Positions 1-7,807 of a stretch of DNA of 64,000 nt are shown piece after piece. The DNA comes from Labrys wisconsinensis. Lineage in GTDB: Bacteria > Pseudomonadota > Alphaproteobacteria > Rhizobiales > Labraceae. Made by a program: the position numbers and the translations under genes. The notes beneath the pieces are model-generated. The model was not told where the DNA came from, did no database searches, and saw only the letters and a list, made by a program, of their open reading frames with translations. Each line of letters starts with the position of its first letter. The first letter of the stretch is position 1. The stretch is from positions 1 through 64,000 of the forward strand of contig NZ_JAUSVX010000024.1 in NCBI RefSeq assembly GCF_030814995.1. The letters are read 5' to 3'.

Positions 1-318
1 CCTTGCGCGAGAACCTCGACGTCATGGACCGACTGGATCGGTCCATCCACGCGCACGCGACGAAGACCATGTTGGGCGTCGCCGGCCCGACGCTCTTTGC
101 GGCACGTCCCGAGTTCGCGTGGATGGACGGGACGAGCCCGTCCATGACGGCGGCGGGTGGGGCGGCCGTCCTTGCGCGAGAACCTCGACGTCATGGACCG
201 GCTTGATCGGTCCATCCACGCGCACGCGACGAAGACGATGTTGGGCGTCGCCGGCCCGACGCTCTTTGCGGCACGTCCCGAGTTCGCGTGGATGGACGGG
301 ACGAGCCCGTCCATGACG
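1..318. repeat. Tandem pair of a palindromic intergenic repeat, period 169 bp
   Basis: Bases 1-149 recur almost unchanged at 170-318. Each copy holds two short perfect or near-perfect hairpins: 24-46 (arms ATGGACCGA/TCGGTCCAT) and 123-145 (arms ATGGACGGG/CCCGTCCAT), recurring at 193-215 and 292-314. The few differences between copies fall partly in the hairpin loop and stem, for example GACTGG versus GGCTTG. Short open frames cross the unit, but they exist on both strands and lack ribosome sites, so I regard it as non-coding. The two-palindrome design resembles the mosaic intergenic elements described in rhizobia, but I cannot assign a named family. The rest up to 386 holds nothing else I recognise. 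The repeat may continue left of the window. Confidence 0.8.
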
Positions 319-386
319 CCGCGGATGGAGCGCCCCGTTCCGCCCTGTTTCGCCAGCCAGGCGCTTGTCTCAGGAGGCCTTCCCCC

Positions 387-1391
387 TCACCCTGCCTTCG
401 GCGGAAACTTCGTATCCGTCTGGCGGTAGCGGAAGGCGACGTCGGTCAGGCCGGCCGCGTCGGCCATGTCGGCGACCAGGATCTGCGCCGGCAGGATCTG
501 CAGGACCGCGTCGGCGAGCGGGCTGCCGAAGGCGGGCACGGGGATGACGGCGAGGGTCCCGGCCGGCGCCACGTCGCCGCGGCCGGTGACCAGCACCGTC
601 GGGCAGCCCAGCGCCGCCATGTCCTCGGCCAGCTTCACCTCGCGGCCGTTGCCGAAGACGATCAGGCCGGTGCGCGCATCGAGCGATTCCATCGGGCCGT
701 GCAGCATGTAGAGCGTGTCGTGCGGCGCGGCGGGCACGCGCACCGCCTCGCGCAGCAGCAGCGAGGCCTCGCCGGCCGTGCCGAGCGCGGCGCCGGCGCC
801 GACGCAGTCGATGGCGGTGCGGCCGGCGAGCAGGGCCGCCGCCGCGGCCGCCGGCTCACGCACCGCGGCGATGGTGCGCTCCACCGCCTCCGGCAGGGCG
901 GCCCAGTCGGCCGCCGGGCCGGGCGCCGCCCGTTCGGCCAGAAGGCCGAACGCCTGCAGCGAGGCGGTGTAGCTCGTGGTGTTCGGCCCGCCGTCGGCGC
1001 CGCTCGCCATGGCGATCACCGCGCCCGCCGCCTCGGCCAGCGCGTTGCCGGCCTCGCGGCAGAGCGCGTAGCTCGGCACGCCCGGCCGCAGCCGCACCGC
1101 CTCCACGGTCTCGCGGCTGCGGCCCGAGGCGGAGAGGGCGAGGATGGCGTCGCCCGCATCGACCGCGGGATCGTAGAGGTCGGACGGGTGCACGGCGGTG
1201 GCGCGCCGGCCCCGCGCCCTGAGCCCGGCCGCGCCGGCGAGGGCGGCCTGATAGCTCGCGCCGATGCCGGTCACGGCGAGGCTGCCGGCGCGCAGCGGCG
1301 CGAGGTCGAGGCCGTCGAGCGCGGCGGCGACGGCCCTGCGGCTCGCCTCGAGGCTGGCGGGTTGCCACGCGATGCTGGCGCGATAGTCCAT
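387..1391 (-). CDS. SIS-domain sugar-phosphate isomerase/deglycase (GlmS/FrlB-like)
   Basis: A 334-residue protein with two tandem SIS (sugar isomerase) folds, the size of single-module SIS enzymes such as FrlB, AgaS and the isomerase half of GlmS. The N-terminal SIS shows the phosphosugar loop VTGIGASYQAA and the later ALSASGRSRETVEAV (Ser-x-Ser-Gly). The C-terminus ends in FRYRQTDTKFPP, close to the ending of GlmS-type SIS proteins. It has no glutaminase domain, so it probably acts on an amino sugar phosphate or a 6-phospho-fructosyl-amine in the cytosol. It is the last gene of a minus-strand operon after a kinase and an amino-acid-type ABC importer. The substrate is inferred, not shown. 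Confidence 0.9.
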   Translation of the reverse strand: MDYRASIAWQPASLEASRRAVAAALDGLDLAPLRAGSLAVTGIGASYQAALAGAAGLRARGRRATAVHPSDLYDPAVDAGDAILALSASGRSRETVEAVRLRPGVPSYALCREAGNALAEAAGAVIAMASGADGGPNTTSYTASLQAFGLLAERAAPGPAADWAALPEAVERTIAAVREPAAAAAALLAGRTAIDCVGAGAALGTAGEASLLLREAVRVPAAPHDTLYMLHGPMESLDARTGLIVFGNGREVKLAEDMAALGCPTVLVTGRGDVAPAGTLAVIPVPAFGSPLADAVLQILPAQILVADMADAAGLTDVAFRYRQTDTKFPPKAG

Positions 1392-1467
1392 GGCAATCGG
1401 TCCTGTCGTGAAGAAGGGGCGGGGGTGACGTCCGGCGAGCGGCGCCCGCCGGACGGGTGGGACACGC

Positions 1468-2373
1468 TCAATCCAGCTTCATGTAGTCGGCGAAGCGGGC
1501 GGCATCGTTGATGGTGATGGTCTTCAGCATGTTGTCCTCCAGGCCCCATGCCTTGAACGCGGCCTGGTAGGTGCCGTCGGCGATCATCGCCGTGAGCGTG
1601 GCCTGGATGGCGTCGCGCAGCTGCGGCTTGTCCTTGCCGACGATCATCGCCTGGTAGCCGACGGCATATTGCTTGCCGCGGATCAGCTCCAGCTTGCTGC
1701 CGCCGGCGTCGTCGCCCTGGTGGGCGAGGGTGTAGGCGGTGACGCCGTAGGTATCCATCAGCACGTCGGCCCGGCCGCTGCGCACGGCGAGCACGGTCTG
1801 GTCGCCGGAGGGGAACTGCAGCACCTCCAGCGGCTTGTCCGCCGGGCACAGGCCCGCCTGCTTGTTGAGAAGCTCCAGCGGGATCGAGCCCTGGACCGCC
1901 GCGGCCTTCAATCCGCAGGCGTCGCTGATCTTCTCGACCTTGTGCGGGTTGCCGGCGGCGACGATGATGCCGGTGCCCTCATAGGTGTAGTCGATCTCGT
2001 CGACGATGGCCTCGCGCTTGACGAAGTCGCCGAAGGCCGAGATGCCCATGTCGAAGCGGTCGGCCTGCACGGCGGTGATGATGCTGGCGAACTGGGCCGG
2101 CGAGAACTGGAACTCGACGCCGAGCTTCCTGGCCATCTCCTTGACCAGGTCCTGCTCCAGCCCGATCAGCGTGGTGTTGTCGGCGTCGTAGAAGACGTAG
2201 GGCGCGTTGTGCGGGTCGGTGCCGACCCGGATGACGCCGGACTTCTGGATCGCCTCCGGCAGCTTGGCCCGCAGCGCCGGATCGGGCCCCTCGGCATGGG
2301 CGGCCGTGCCGGCCAGGAGGGCGGCGCCGGTCGCCAGGGCCGCCAGGGCCGCCAGGATGCGCGTGAGTGTCAT
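1468..2373 (-). CDS. ABC transporter substrate-binding protein, polar amino acid family
   Basis: A 301-residue periplasmic binding protein of the family 3 (SBP_bac_3) type. It begins with a cleavable signal peptide (MTLTRILAALAALATGAALL..AHAEG), followed by SGVIRVGTDPHNAPYVF, the usual first strand, and GLEQDLVKEMARKLGVEF. The start at 2373 is chosen over an upstream in-frame ATG because the signal peptide begins there and GAGAGGGGA precedes it. It would capture the ligand in the periplasm and deliver it to the permease encoded upstream in the same operon. The 85-base gap to the ATPase gene is the largest inside the transporter genes. The ligand is unknown. Confidence 0.93.
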   Translation of the reverse strand: MTLTRILAALAALATGAALLAGTAAHAEGPDPALRAKLPEAIQKSGVIRVGTDPHNAPYVFYDADNTTLIGLEQDLVKEMARKLGVEFQFSPAQFASIITAVQADRFDMGISAFGDFVKREAIVDEIDYTYEGTGIIVAAGNPHKVEKISDACGLKAAAVQGSIPLELLNKQAGLCPADKPLEVLQFPSGDQTVLAVRSGRADVLMDTYGVTAYTLAHQGDDAGGSKLELIRGKQYAVGYQAMIVGKDKPQLRDAIQATLTAMIADGTYQAAFKAWGLEDNMLKTITINDAARFADYMKLD

Positions 2374-2458
2374 GGTCTTCCCCTCTCGTTGCTCGTTTTC
2401 AGGGAGCGGGTGGTTCTTCCGGGACGGCGCTCCCCTCCGCCCCGGCTGTGGCATGGGC

Positions 2459-3223
2459 TCAGAGCACCCGCGCCAGGAAGGCGCGCAGGCGCTCGTGGCG
2501 CGGGTGCTCCAGCGTCTCGGCGGTCGGGCCCTCCTCGAGGATGCGGCCCTGGTCCATGAAGACGACGCGGTCGGCGGCCTCGCGGGCGAAGCCGAGCTCG
2601 TGGGTGACGACCACCATGGTCATGCCGGCGGCGGCGAGGCGCTTCATCACCGCCAGCACCTCGCCGACCAGCTCGGGGTCGAGGGCGGAGGTCGGCTCGT
2701 CGAACAGCATCAGGCTCGGCCGCATGGCCAGCGCCCGGGCGATGGCGACGCGCTGCTGCTGGCCGCCGGAGAGCTGGGCGGGGTAGGCGCTCGCCTTGCC
2801 GGCGAGGTCGACCATGTCGAGCAGCTCCAGCGCATAGGCGCGGGCCTCGGCGGCGGGCTCCCGGCGCACCAGCGTCGGCGCCGCCATGATGTTGCCGAGC
2901 ACATCGAGATGCGGGAACAGGTTGAAGCGCTGGAACACCATGCCGATGTCGCGGCGTTGGCGCGCCAGCTCGGTGCGGCTGAGCTCGTGCAGCACGCCGG
3001 CGCCCTCGCGGTAGCCGACCAGGCGGCCGTCGACCGTGATCCGGCCGGCGCTCATCTTCTCCAGGTGGTTGATGCAGCGCAGGAAGGTCGATTTGCCGCT
3101 GCCCGAAGGGCCGAGGATGCAGGCGACCTGGCCGCGCTCGACCGTGAGGTCGATGCCGCGCAGCACCTCGGTGGCGCCGAAGGACTTGCGCACGCCGCGC
3201 GCTTCCAGCATCGGCGCGGTCAT
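2459..3223 (-). CDS. Amino-acid-type ABC transporter ATP-binding protein
   Basis: A 254-residue ATPase of the GlnQ/HisP group. It has Walker [11 protein letters not shown]-loop [10 protein letters not shown], signature [15 protein letters not shown], Walker [15 protein letters not shown] and the switch His in [11 protein letters not shown]. An insertion between Walker A and the Q-loop ([19 protein letters not shown]) is common in rhizobial members of this group. It starts at an ATG that overlaps the permease stop codon (ATGA), so it is translationally coupled to the permease. It powers the importer on the cytoplasmic face of the membrane. Confidence 0.95.
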   Translation of the reverse strand: MTAPMLEARGVRKSFGATEVLRGIDLTVERGQVACILGPSGSGKSTFLRCINHLEKMSAGRITVDGRLVGYREGAGVLHELSRTELARQRRDIGMVFQRFNLFPHLDVLGNIMAAPTLVRREPAAEARAYALELLDMVDLAGKASAYPAQLSGGQQQRVAIARALAMRPSLMLFDEPTSALDPELVGEVLAVMKRLAAAGMTMVVVTHELGFAREAADRVVFMDQGRILEEGPTAETLEHPRHERLRAFLARVL

Positions 3224-4140
3224 CGCCCGTCCTCCGGCACGGGCACGGAGCGGCGCAGGAAGCGGCCGAGCCCGGCGGGCGGCGGCTCGCCATGGCTGCG
3301 TCCCAGCCGGCGCTCGATGAAGTGCTGGCCGATCGAGGCGAGGGTGGTGAGCACGAGGTACCACAGGCTCGCCACGATCAGGAGCTCGATGATCAGGAAG
3401 TTGCGGGCATAGATGTTCTGCGCCCGGGTCAGCAGGTCCTGCGCCGCCACGACGGAGACCAGCGAGGTGGTCTTGAGCATCGAGATGGTCTGGTTGCCGA
3501 TCGGCGGGATGACGACGCGCAGCGCCTGGGGCAGCACGACGTGGCGCAGCGTCTGCAGCGGCGTGAAGCCGAGGGCGGTGGCCGCCTCGGCCTGGCCGCG
3601 GTCGACCGCGTTGAGGCCGCCGCGCACGATCTCGGCCATGTAGGCGCTCTCGTTGAGGCTGAGGGCGAGCAGGGCGGCGGTGAAGGCCGAGATCAGCGCG
3701 TTCATCGACAGGTCGATCGGGCCGAGGACGATGCGCGGGATGAAGAGCTGGATGTTGAACCAGAAGATGATCTGCACCAGGAGCGGCGTCGCCCGGAAGA
3801 ACCAGATGTAGAGCCGGCTGAGATTGACCAGCACGGCATTGTCGGACAGCCGCATCACCGCCAGCACCACGCCGCCGGCGGTGCCGATCAGCATGGCCAG
3901 CACGGTGAACACCAGGGTCAGCCGCACGCCGGCGAGGATGGTCGGGTCGAAGATGTAGCCGGGGATCACCGCCCAGCGCACGCCGCCGCCGGTGGCGATC
4001 AGCGCGAGGAAGCCGGCGAGGAAGAGCACCAGCAGCGTTGCGGCGAGGCTGCTGCCCCAGCGCCGGTGCGGCACGATGCGCATCGGCGCGGCCGGCGCCG
4101 CATGCAGGGTCGCCTCGGGTGCGGTGGCCAGGCCCGTCAC
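3220..4140 (-). CDS. Amino-acid-type ABC transporter permease (HisM/GlnP family)
   Basis: A 306-residue inner-membrane permease. After a hydrophobic segment ([20 protein letters not shown]) comes the PF00528-type core, with [20 protein letters not shown] and the EAA loop [26 protein letters not shown] start at 4140 overlaps the kinase stop (GTGA), which suggests coupling; an internal ATG at 4083 is the alternative start. Only one permease gene is present, so the channel is probably a homodimer. The C-terminal tail after the last helix is longer than usual and polar. Confidence 0.93.
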   Translation of the reverse strand: MTGLATAPEATLHAAPAAPMRIVPHRRWGSSLAATLLVLFLAGFLALIATGGGVRWAVIPGYIFDPTILAGVRLTLVFTVLAMLIGTAGGVVLAVMRLSDNAVLVNLSRLYIWFFRATPLLVQIIFWFNIQLFIPRIVLGPIDLSMNALISAFTAALLALSLNESAYMAEIVRGGLNAVDRGQAEAATALGFTPLQTLRHVVLPQALRVVIPPIGNQTISMLKTTSLVSVVAAQDLLTRAQNIYARNFLIIELLIVASLWYLVLTTLASIGQHFIERRLGRSHGEPPPAGLGRFLRRSVPVPEDGR

Positions 4141-5099
4141 GGCGCGCTCCCCGCCGCGGCCGGGCGCTGCGTCCCGGAGAGCCGCTCGGCCAGGACCACC
4201 GCGCCGAACACGGGCGGGCGCTGCAGGAGCTGCACCCGCGCCAGCGGGAAGGCGTGCGCCATCTCCTCGGCAAAGGCGGTCATCAGGATGGGTTGCGCCG
4301 CGATCACGCCGCCGCCGGCCACGACCTGGGCGATGCTGGCGCCGCGCCGGGCGATGCGCTCGACCAGCTCGGCCAGGAAGCGGCCGGCCTCGCGGATCAC
4401 CCGGCCGGCGAGGGCGGAGCCCGCCTCGGCGGCGGCGAAGACGGCACGGGCATGGCTGCCGACCGCCGCGGCGTCGGCGATGGCGTTGAGGGTGCGCCCG
4501 ATCTCGGTGACGTCGGCGATGCCGAGGCTGGCCAGCAGCGCGTCGTGCAGGGGGTCGCGCGGCTCGCCGCGGTCGACGGCCAGGCGCACCGCCCGGCCGG
4601 CCTCGCGCACCAGCGAGGGGGCGCTGCCCTCGTCGCCGAGGATCCAGCCCCAGCCGCCGGCGGTGAGCATGGTGCCGTCGTCGAGCCGGGCGACGGCGAT
4701 CGAGCCGGTGCCGACCACCACGCCGACGCCGCCCTCCAGGCCCGCGGCCGGCGCCATCAGCTCGGCATCGTTGACCACCCGCACCGGCGCGGGCGTCAGC
4801 GGAGCCAGGGCCGCCTCGAAGGCTTGGCATTCGCCGGCGGTGTCGCAGCCATGGGCGCCGACCACCAGGGCCGCCGGCGCGAGCGGTGCCAGGCCGGCGA
4901 CGAGGCCGAGCAGGCCGGCGGCATCGGCGACATTGCCGGCACGGCGCCAGTCGGCGGTCGGCACGGTGCGGTCGGCGAGCACCTGCCCGCGCCGGCTCAG
5001 CACCATCCGCGTCTTGGTGCCGCCGATATCGACGCCCGCCACCGCCGGCTCGCCGGCATCGGCGCCGATCACGGCCGGCCCATGCGCTCCTTCCGACAC
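4137..5099 (-). CDS. BadF/BadG/BcrA/BcrD-type sugar kinase (N-acetylglucosamine-kinase-like)
   Basis: An actin-fold (ASKHA) kinase of about 320 residues. It shows the first phosphate loop [17 protein letters not shown], the second phosphate motif [15 protein letters not shown], and the [13 protein letters not shown] segment typical of N-acetylglucosamine-kinase-like BadF proteins. A GTG start at 5099 with GGGGAG seven bases upstream is preferred; an ATG at 5132 in the same frame is possible. It is the first gene of the operon with the ABC importer and SIS enzyme, so it probably phosphorylates the imported sugar moiety before SIS-dependent processing. The substrate is inferred from context. 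Confidence 0.85.
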   Translation of the reverse strand: MSEGAHGPAVIGADAGEPAVAGVDIGGTKTRMVLSRRGQVLADRTVPTADWRRAGNVADAAGLLGLVAGLAPLAPAALVVGAHGCDTAGECQAFEAALAPLTPAPVRVVNDAELMAPAAGLEGGVGVVVGTGSIAVARLDDGTMLTAGGWGWILGDEGSAPSLVREAGRAVRLAVDRGEPRDPLHDALLASLGIADVTEIGRTLNAIADAAAVGSHARAVFAAAEAGSALAGRVIREAGRFLAELVERIARRGASIAQVVAGGGVIAAQPILMTAFAEEMAHAFPLARVQLLQRPPVFGAVVLAERLSGTQRPAAAGSAP

Positions 5100-5130
5100 C
5101 GCATCGCTCCCCGCGCGGCACCCATGCGCC

Positions 5131-5160
5131 ACTTAGTTAGGAAAGTTACCAAATAAATCC
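5131..5160 (-). promoter_or_regulatory. AT-rich promoter/operator candidate for the kinase-ABC-SIS operon
   Basis: A short AT-rich tract in otherwise very GC-rich DNA, just upstream of the kinase start. On the minus strand it reads TTTGGTAACTTTCCTAAC with TAAC repeated nine bases apart. Composition and position suggest promoter plus regulator binding. No regulator assignment can be made from sequence alone. Confidence 0.35.
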
Positions 5161-5248
5161 AGCAAGGCAAGAGCGACGCTGGGCAAGGGGTGCCCGCGAG
5201 GTCGGAGCAGGGATGGATGCGAGCGCCGCTTGGACGAAGTGGCGCGGG

Positions 5249-5278
5249 GAACCCCTCTCCCGGCTGGGAGAGGGGGTG
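5249..5278. repeat. GAACCCCTCTCCC-type dispersed palindrome, copy 1
   Basis: A hairpin with arms ACCCCTCTCCC and GGGAGAGGGGGT around loop GGCT. It sits downstream of the gene at 5322-5837 and upstream of the kinase operon. It belongs to the same family as the copies at 6390, 9785, 10252 and 10365. It could serve as a transcript 3' end, but there is no T tract. Confidence 0.7.
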
Positions 5279-5321
5279 CACACTTCTTATTGCCTGAAGC
5301 CGTTATTGGTGGACGACGCCC

Positions 5322-5837
5322 TCAGTTCGCGACCTCGAAGGGCTGCTGGAAGGTCGAGGCCTTGGCGCTGTTCACGTCGTGGATGGTGTATTTCACGATG
5401 TACTTGCCGGGCGGCGCTCCGGTCAGGTTCAGCGTCAGGGTCAGCATCAGCTCCTGGTTGCGGTAATGGCTCTCCTGGACGTAGCGCACGAAGCCCTCCT
5501 TGCCGCCGAGCACGTCGCCGGACGGGGAGGTGACCAGGAAATCGGCGAGGATGCCGAAGCTGTACGTGTCCGGCGCCGTCTCCTTCCAGAGATAGCCGAC
5601 CGGCTCGACATAGGTGACCAGCGGCTCGCCCGGCTTGAACACGTTCGAGGAGCGCTCGACATAGGCGCCGTAGGCCGAGGGCCTGGCGGTGACGAAGATG
5701 GCGCGGCGCTGGGTCAGCGGCGTCTTCTCCCAGGCCTCGATCACCGCCTGCTGACGGGCCTCGACATCGGCCAGGGTCTGGGCCTGCGCCGGCCAGGCCG
5801 CCATCGTCAGGGCCGCCATCGCGAGCCATCGTTTCAT
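5322..5837 (-). CDS. Secreted protein of unknown function
   Basis: A 171-residue protein with a clear signal peptide (MKRWLAMAALTMAAWPAQAQ) and a strong ribosome site (AGGAGG, six bases before ATG). The mature part starts with a short helix (DVEARQQAVIEAWEKTPL) followed by beta-rich sequence ending in GAPPGKYIVKYTIHDVNS, which resembles a periplasmic immunoglobulin-like or beta-sandwich domain. I do not recognise a named family. It stands alone between two palindromic or AT-rich intergenic regions and is transcribed toward the sugar operon. Its function is unknown. Confidence 0.8.
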   Translation of the reverse strand: MKRWLAMAALTMAAWPAQAQTLADVEARQQAVIEAWEKTPLTQRRAIFVTARPSAYGAYVERSSNVFKPGEPLVTYVEPVGYLWKETAPDTYSFGILADFLVTSPSGDVLGGKEGFVRYVQESHYRNQELMLTLTLNLTGAPPGKYIVKYTIHDVNSAKASTFQQPFEVAN

Positions 5838-5967
5838 CGTCAGCCTCCTCGGCAGGACTTGCCCGTCTTGCCCGGCCCATCGGGCGCCGGCGCGGCCAGT
5901 CTGGCCAGTCCGCCGGCAATTTCAAGGCGGCGGCCGGGCCGGGCGGGACGGCCGGGCCGAGGCTCAA

Positions 5968-5996
5968 TTGACATAACTGTCTAAATGAATTTTGAT
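5968..5996 (+). promoter_or_regulatory. Sigma70-like promoter with overlapping palindrome
   Basis: TTGACA at 5968-5973 and TTTGAT at 5991-5996 are 17 bases apart, in front of the small monooxygenase-like gene. GACATAACTGTC (5970-5981) is an inverted repeat overlapping the -35 box, suited to repressor control. The local drop in GC content supports a promoter. Confidence 0.5.
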
Positions 5997-6041
5997 GGTT
6001 ATAGTCGATGTGCAGGGCTAACACCGCACGAGGAGAGGGCC

Positions 6042-6383
6042 ATGACTGCATCCCATTCGCCGCGCCCCACCGTCGCCCGCATCTGGCGCGGCCGCACGGC
6101 GCCGGACAAGGCGGAGGACTATGGCCGCTACCTCCATGAGCACGGCATCGTGCCGCTGGCCAGGCGCGCGCTCGGGGTGCAGCTCCTGCGCGAAGACCGG
6201 CCCGAGGCCAGCGAGTTCGTCACCATCTCCTATTGGGAGAGCGTTGCGGCGATGTCGCGCTTCGCCGGCGACGATCCGCGCCGCATCCACCATCTCGAGC
6301 GCGACCCGGAATTCCTGCTGGAGCTGCCGCAGGAGGTGCAGATCCTGGGGATCGCCGTCATGCTCGAGGGCGAGGGGCGGTAG
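6042..6383 (+). CDS. Small alpha/beta-barrel (ABM/NIPSNAP-like) protein
   Basis: A 113-residue protein with the ferredoxin-like dimeric barrel pattern of antibiotic-biosynthesis-monooxygenase-like proteins: TVARIWRGRTAPDKAEDYGRY..EFVTISYWESVAAMSRFAGDD. Such proteins are often annotated as stress-responsive or heme/quinone-modifying, but many are uncharacterised. The start at 6042 follows GAGGAGAGGG with good spacing. It has its own promoter and is followed directly by a perfect hairpin. No function can be assigned beyond the fold. Confidence 0.82.
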   Translation: MTASHSPRPTVARIWRGRTAPDKAEDYGRYLHEHGIVPLARRALGVQLLREDRPEASEFVTISYWESVAAMSRFAGDDPRRIHHLERDPEFLLELPQEVQILGIAVMLEGEGR

Positions 6384-6389
6384 GCTCGA

Positions 6390-6418
6390 GAACCCCTCTC
6401 CCGGAGGGAGAGGGGTTC
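6390..6418. repeat. GAACCCCTCTCCC-type palindrome, copy 2 (perfect 13-bp stem)
   Basis: Arms GAACCCCTCTCCC and GGGAGAGGGGTTC flank a three-base loop GGA. It lies six bases after the stop of the preceding gene, so it can act as a bidirectional transcript end. It also adjoins the LacI gene fragment, just as copy 5 adjoins the intact LacI gene. Confidence 0.8.
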
Positions 6419-6429
6419 CAGCCTTTCCC

Positions 6430-6564
6430 TCACGCCGAGGCGCGCATCACCAGCCTTGCCTCCAGGCGCACCAGATCGGGCCGGGGTTCCCACGCATCCG
6501 CCTCGCCGGCCTCGATACGCTTCAGGAGGATGTCGACGCTGTTCTGAGCCAGGCGCTCGAAGTC
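6430..6564 (-). pseudogene. 3' fragment of a LacI-family regulator gene
   Basis: Read on the minus strand, these bases translate as a 44-residue tail (DFERLAQNSVDILLKRIEAG, then EADAWEPRPDLVRLEARLV and MRASA) ending in TGA. This is nearly the same as the C-terminus of the intact LacI protein at 10423-11460 (DFERLAQTSVDILLKRIEAG..VMRASA). Homology stops abruptly at about 6565, and the sequence upstream is unrelated and runs into the ROK regulator gene. No start codon or DNA-binding domain is present, so this is a remnant of a duplicated gene or of a recombination event. Confidence 0.85.
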
Positions 6565-6588
6565 CCTTCGCGCTGCAGTGATCGGCGG

Positions 6589-7794
6589 CTAACCCCCGCC
6601 CGCCGTCTCGCCGCGGGTGCCGAACACCAGGCCCTCGTCGATCGTGAGCAGGCGCTGGTGCAGCAGGCAGGCGGCGCCGACGGCGGGGCCGTCCGGGCCG
6701 AGGGGCGATAGCGCCAGGCTGGGGATCGGGTGGCCTGGCAGCAGGTGCCGGCGCAACGAGGCGGTCACGGCCGCCTCGGCCCGGGAAAAGAGCGGCGCCA
6801 CCGCGCCGCCGAGCACGATCGCCCCGGGATTGAGCACGCTCACCAGCGTGGCGAGGCCGCGGCCGAGATAGTGCGACCAGTCGGCCAGGGTGGCGGCCGC
6901 GGCGGCCTCGCCGGCATCGAGCGCGGCGAGGAGCGCCTCGATCGTCTCCGCCGCCCCGCCATGGGCACGGTGCCGCGCCAGCACCGCGGCGCGGCCGACG
7001 AAGCTCTCCAGCGCGCCGGGCAGGGTGTCGGCCTCGGCAAAGCCGCCGTCGCCGACGAAGACATGGCCGATCTCGCCGGCATAGCCCTCCTGGCCGCGCA
7101 GCAGGCGGCCCTCGCTCACCAGGCCGCCGCCGACGCCGGCGTCGAGCACGACATAGAGCGCCTCGCGCGGCGCGGCGCGGCCGGCGCGGTAGAGCTCGGC
7201 GGCGGCGAAGGCATTGGCATCGTTCTCGGCCGCGATCGGCCCGAGCTCCGGCAGCCGCTCCGCGATCAGGCGCAGGATCGGCACATGGGCCCAGCGCAGG
7301 ATCGGCGCGCGCAGCAGCGTGCCGTCGCGGTCCATCAGGCCGGGCACGGCGACGCCGAGGCCGCGCAGGGCGGCGGGGTCGGCAAGCGCCGCGACGACAC
7401 CCCGGATCAGGGCGGCGAGGGCGTCGGCCACCGCCTCGGGCCCGGCGCCGGCGGGGTCGAAGGGCCGGGCAGCGCGGGCCACCACCCTCGCTTCGAGGTC
7501 GAGCGCCACCACGGTGCAGCGGCCGACGCCGATATCCGCGCCGAGGAAGACGGCGTGCCCCGGATTGAGCCGCACCTGCGTGCCCGGCCTCCCGGTCCGG
7601 CCGTCACGCTCCATCGGCTCGGCGGCCTCGGCCACGAAGCCCTCGCGCACCAGCCCGGCGACGATGCTGCTCGCGGTCGAGCGCGTCAGGCCGAGATCGC
7701 GCGCCAGCTCGGCCCGGCTCATCGGCCCCGCCCGGAACAGCGCCTCCAGCGTCCGGACCTCGTTGATGTGCCGCACGGCACGGGGCATCGACAT
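6589..7794 (-). CDS. ROK-family transcriptional repressor
   Basis: A 401-residue regulator with an N-terminal winged helix-turn-helix (residues about 10-65, SRAELARDLGLTRSTASSIV) joined to a ROK sugar-kinase-like domain (VFLGADIGVGRCTVVALD, DAGVGGGLVSEGRLLRG). The usual ROK zinc site CxCGxxGCxE is missing: at that place the protein reads GHVFVGDGGFAEADTLPGAL. The active-site Glu/His pair region (GYAGEIGHV) is kept, so it may still sense a sugar. It is divergent from the epimerase/kinase genes at 8155, which it probably controls, perhaps through the palindrome at 8072-8106. Confidence 0.92.
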   Translation of the reverse strand: MSMPRAVRHINEVRTLEALFRAGPMSRAELARDLGLTRSTASSIVAGLVREGFVAEAAEPMERDGRTGRPGTQVRLNPGHAVFLGADIGVGRCTVVALDLEARVVARAARPFDPAGAGPEAVADALAALIRGVVAALADPAALRGLGVAVPGLMDRDGTLLRAPILRWAHVPILRLIAERLPELGPIAAENDANAFAAAELYRAGRAAPREALYVVLDAGVGGGLVSEGRLLRGQEGYAGEIGHVFVGDGGFAEADTLPGALESFVGRAAVLARHRAHGGAAETIEALLAALDAGEAAAAATLADWSHYLGRGLATLVSVLNPGAIVLGGAVAPLFSRAEAAVTASLRRHLLPGHPIPSLALSPLGPDGPAVGAACLLHQRLLTIDEGLVFGTRGETAGGG

Positions 7795-7807
7795 GAAGGG
7801 CGCTCCG

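Noticed and set aside
1-318. CRISPR array
   Set aside because: Only two copies of a 149-base unit with no short spacers of even length, and no cas genes nearby.
6390-6418. Simple intrinsic terminator
   Set aside because: The stem is perfect but no T tract follows on either strand, and the same sequence recurs at several places as a dispersed repeat; it may still end transcripts, but I list it as a repeat.
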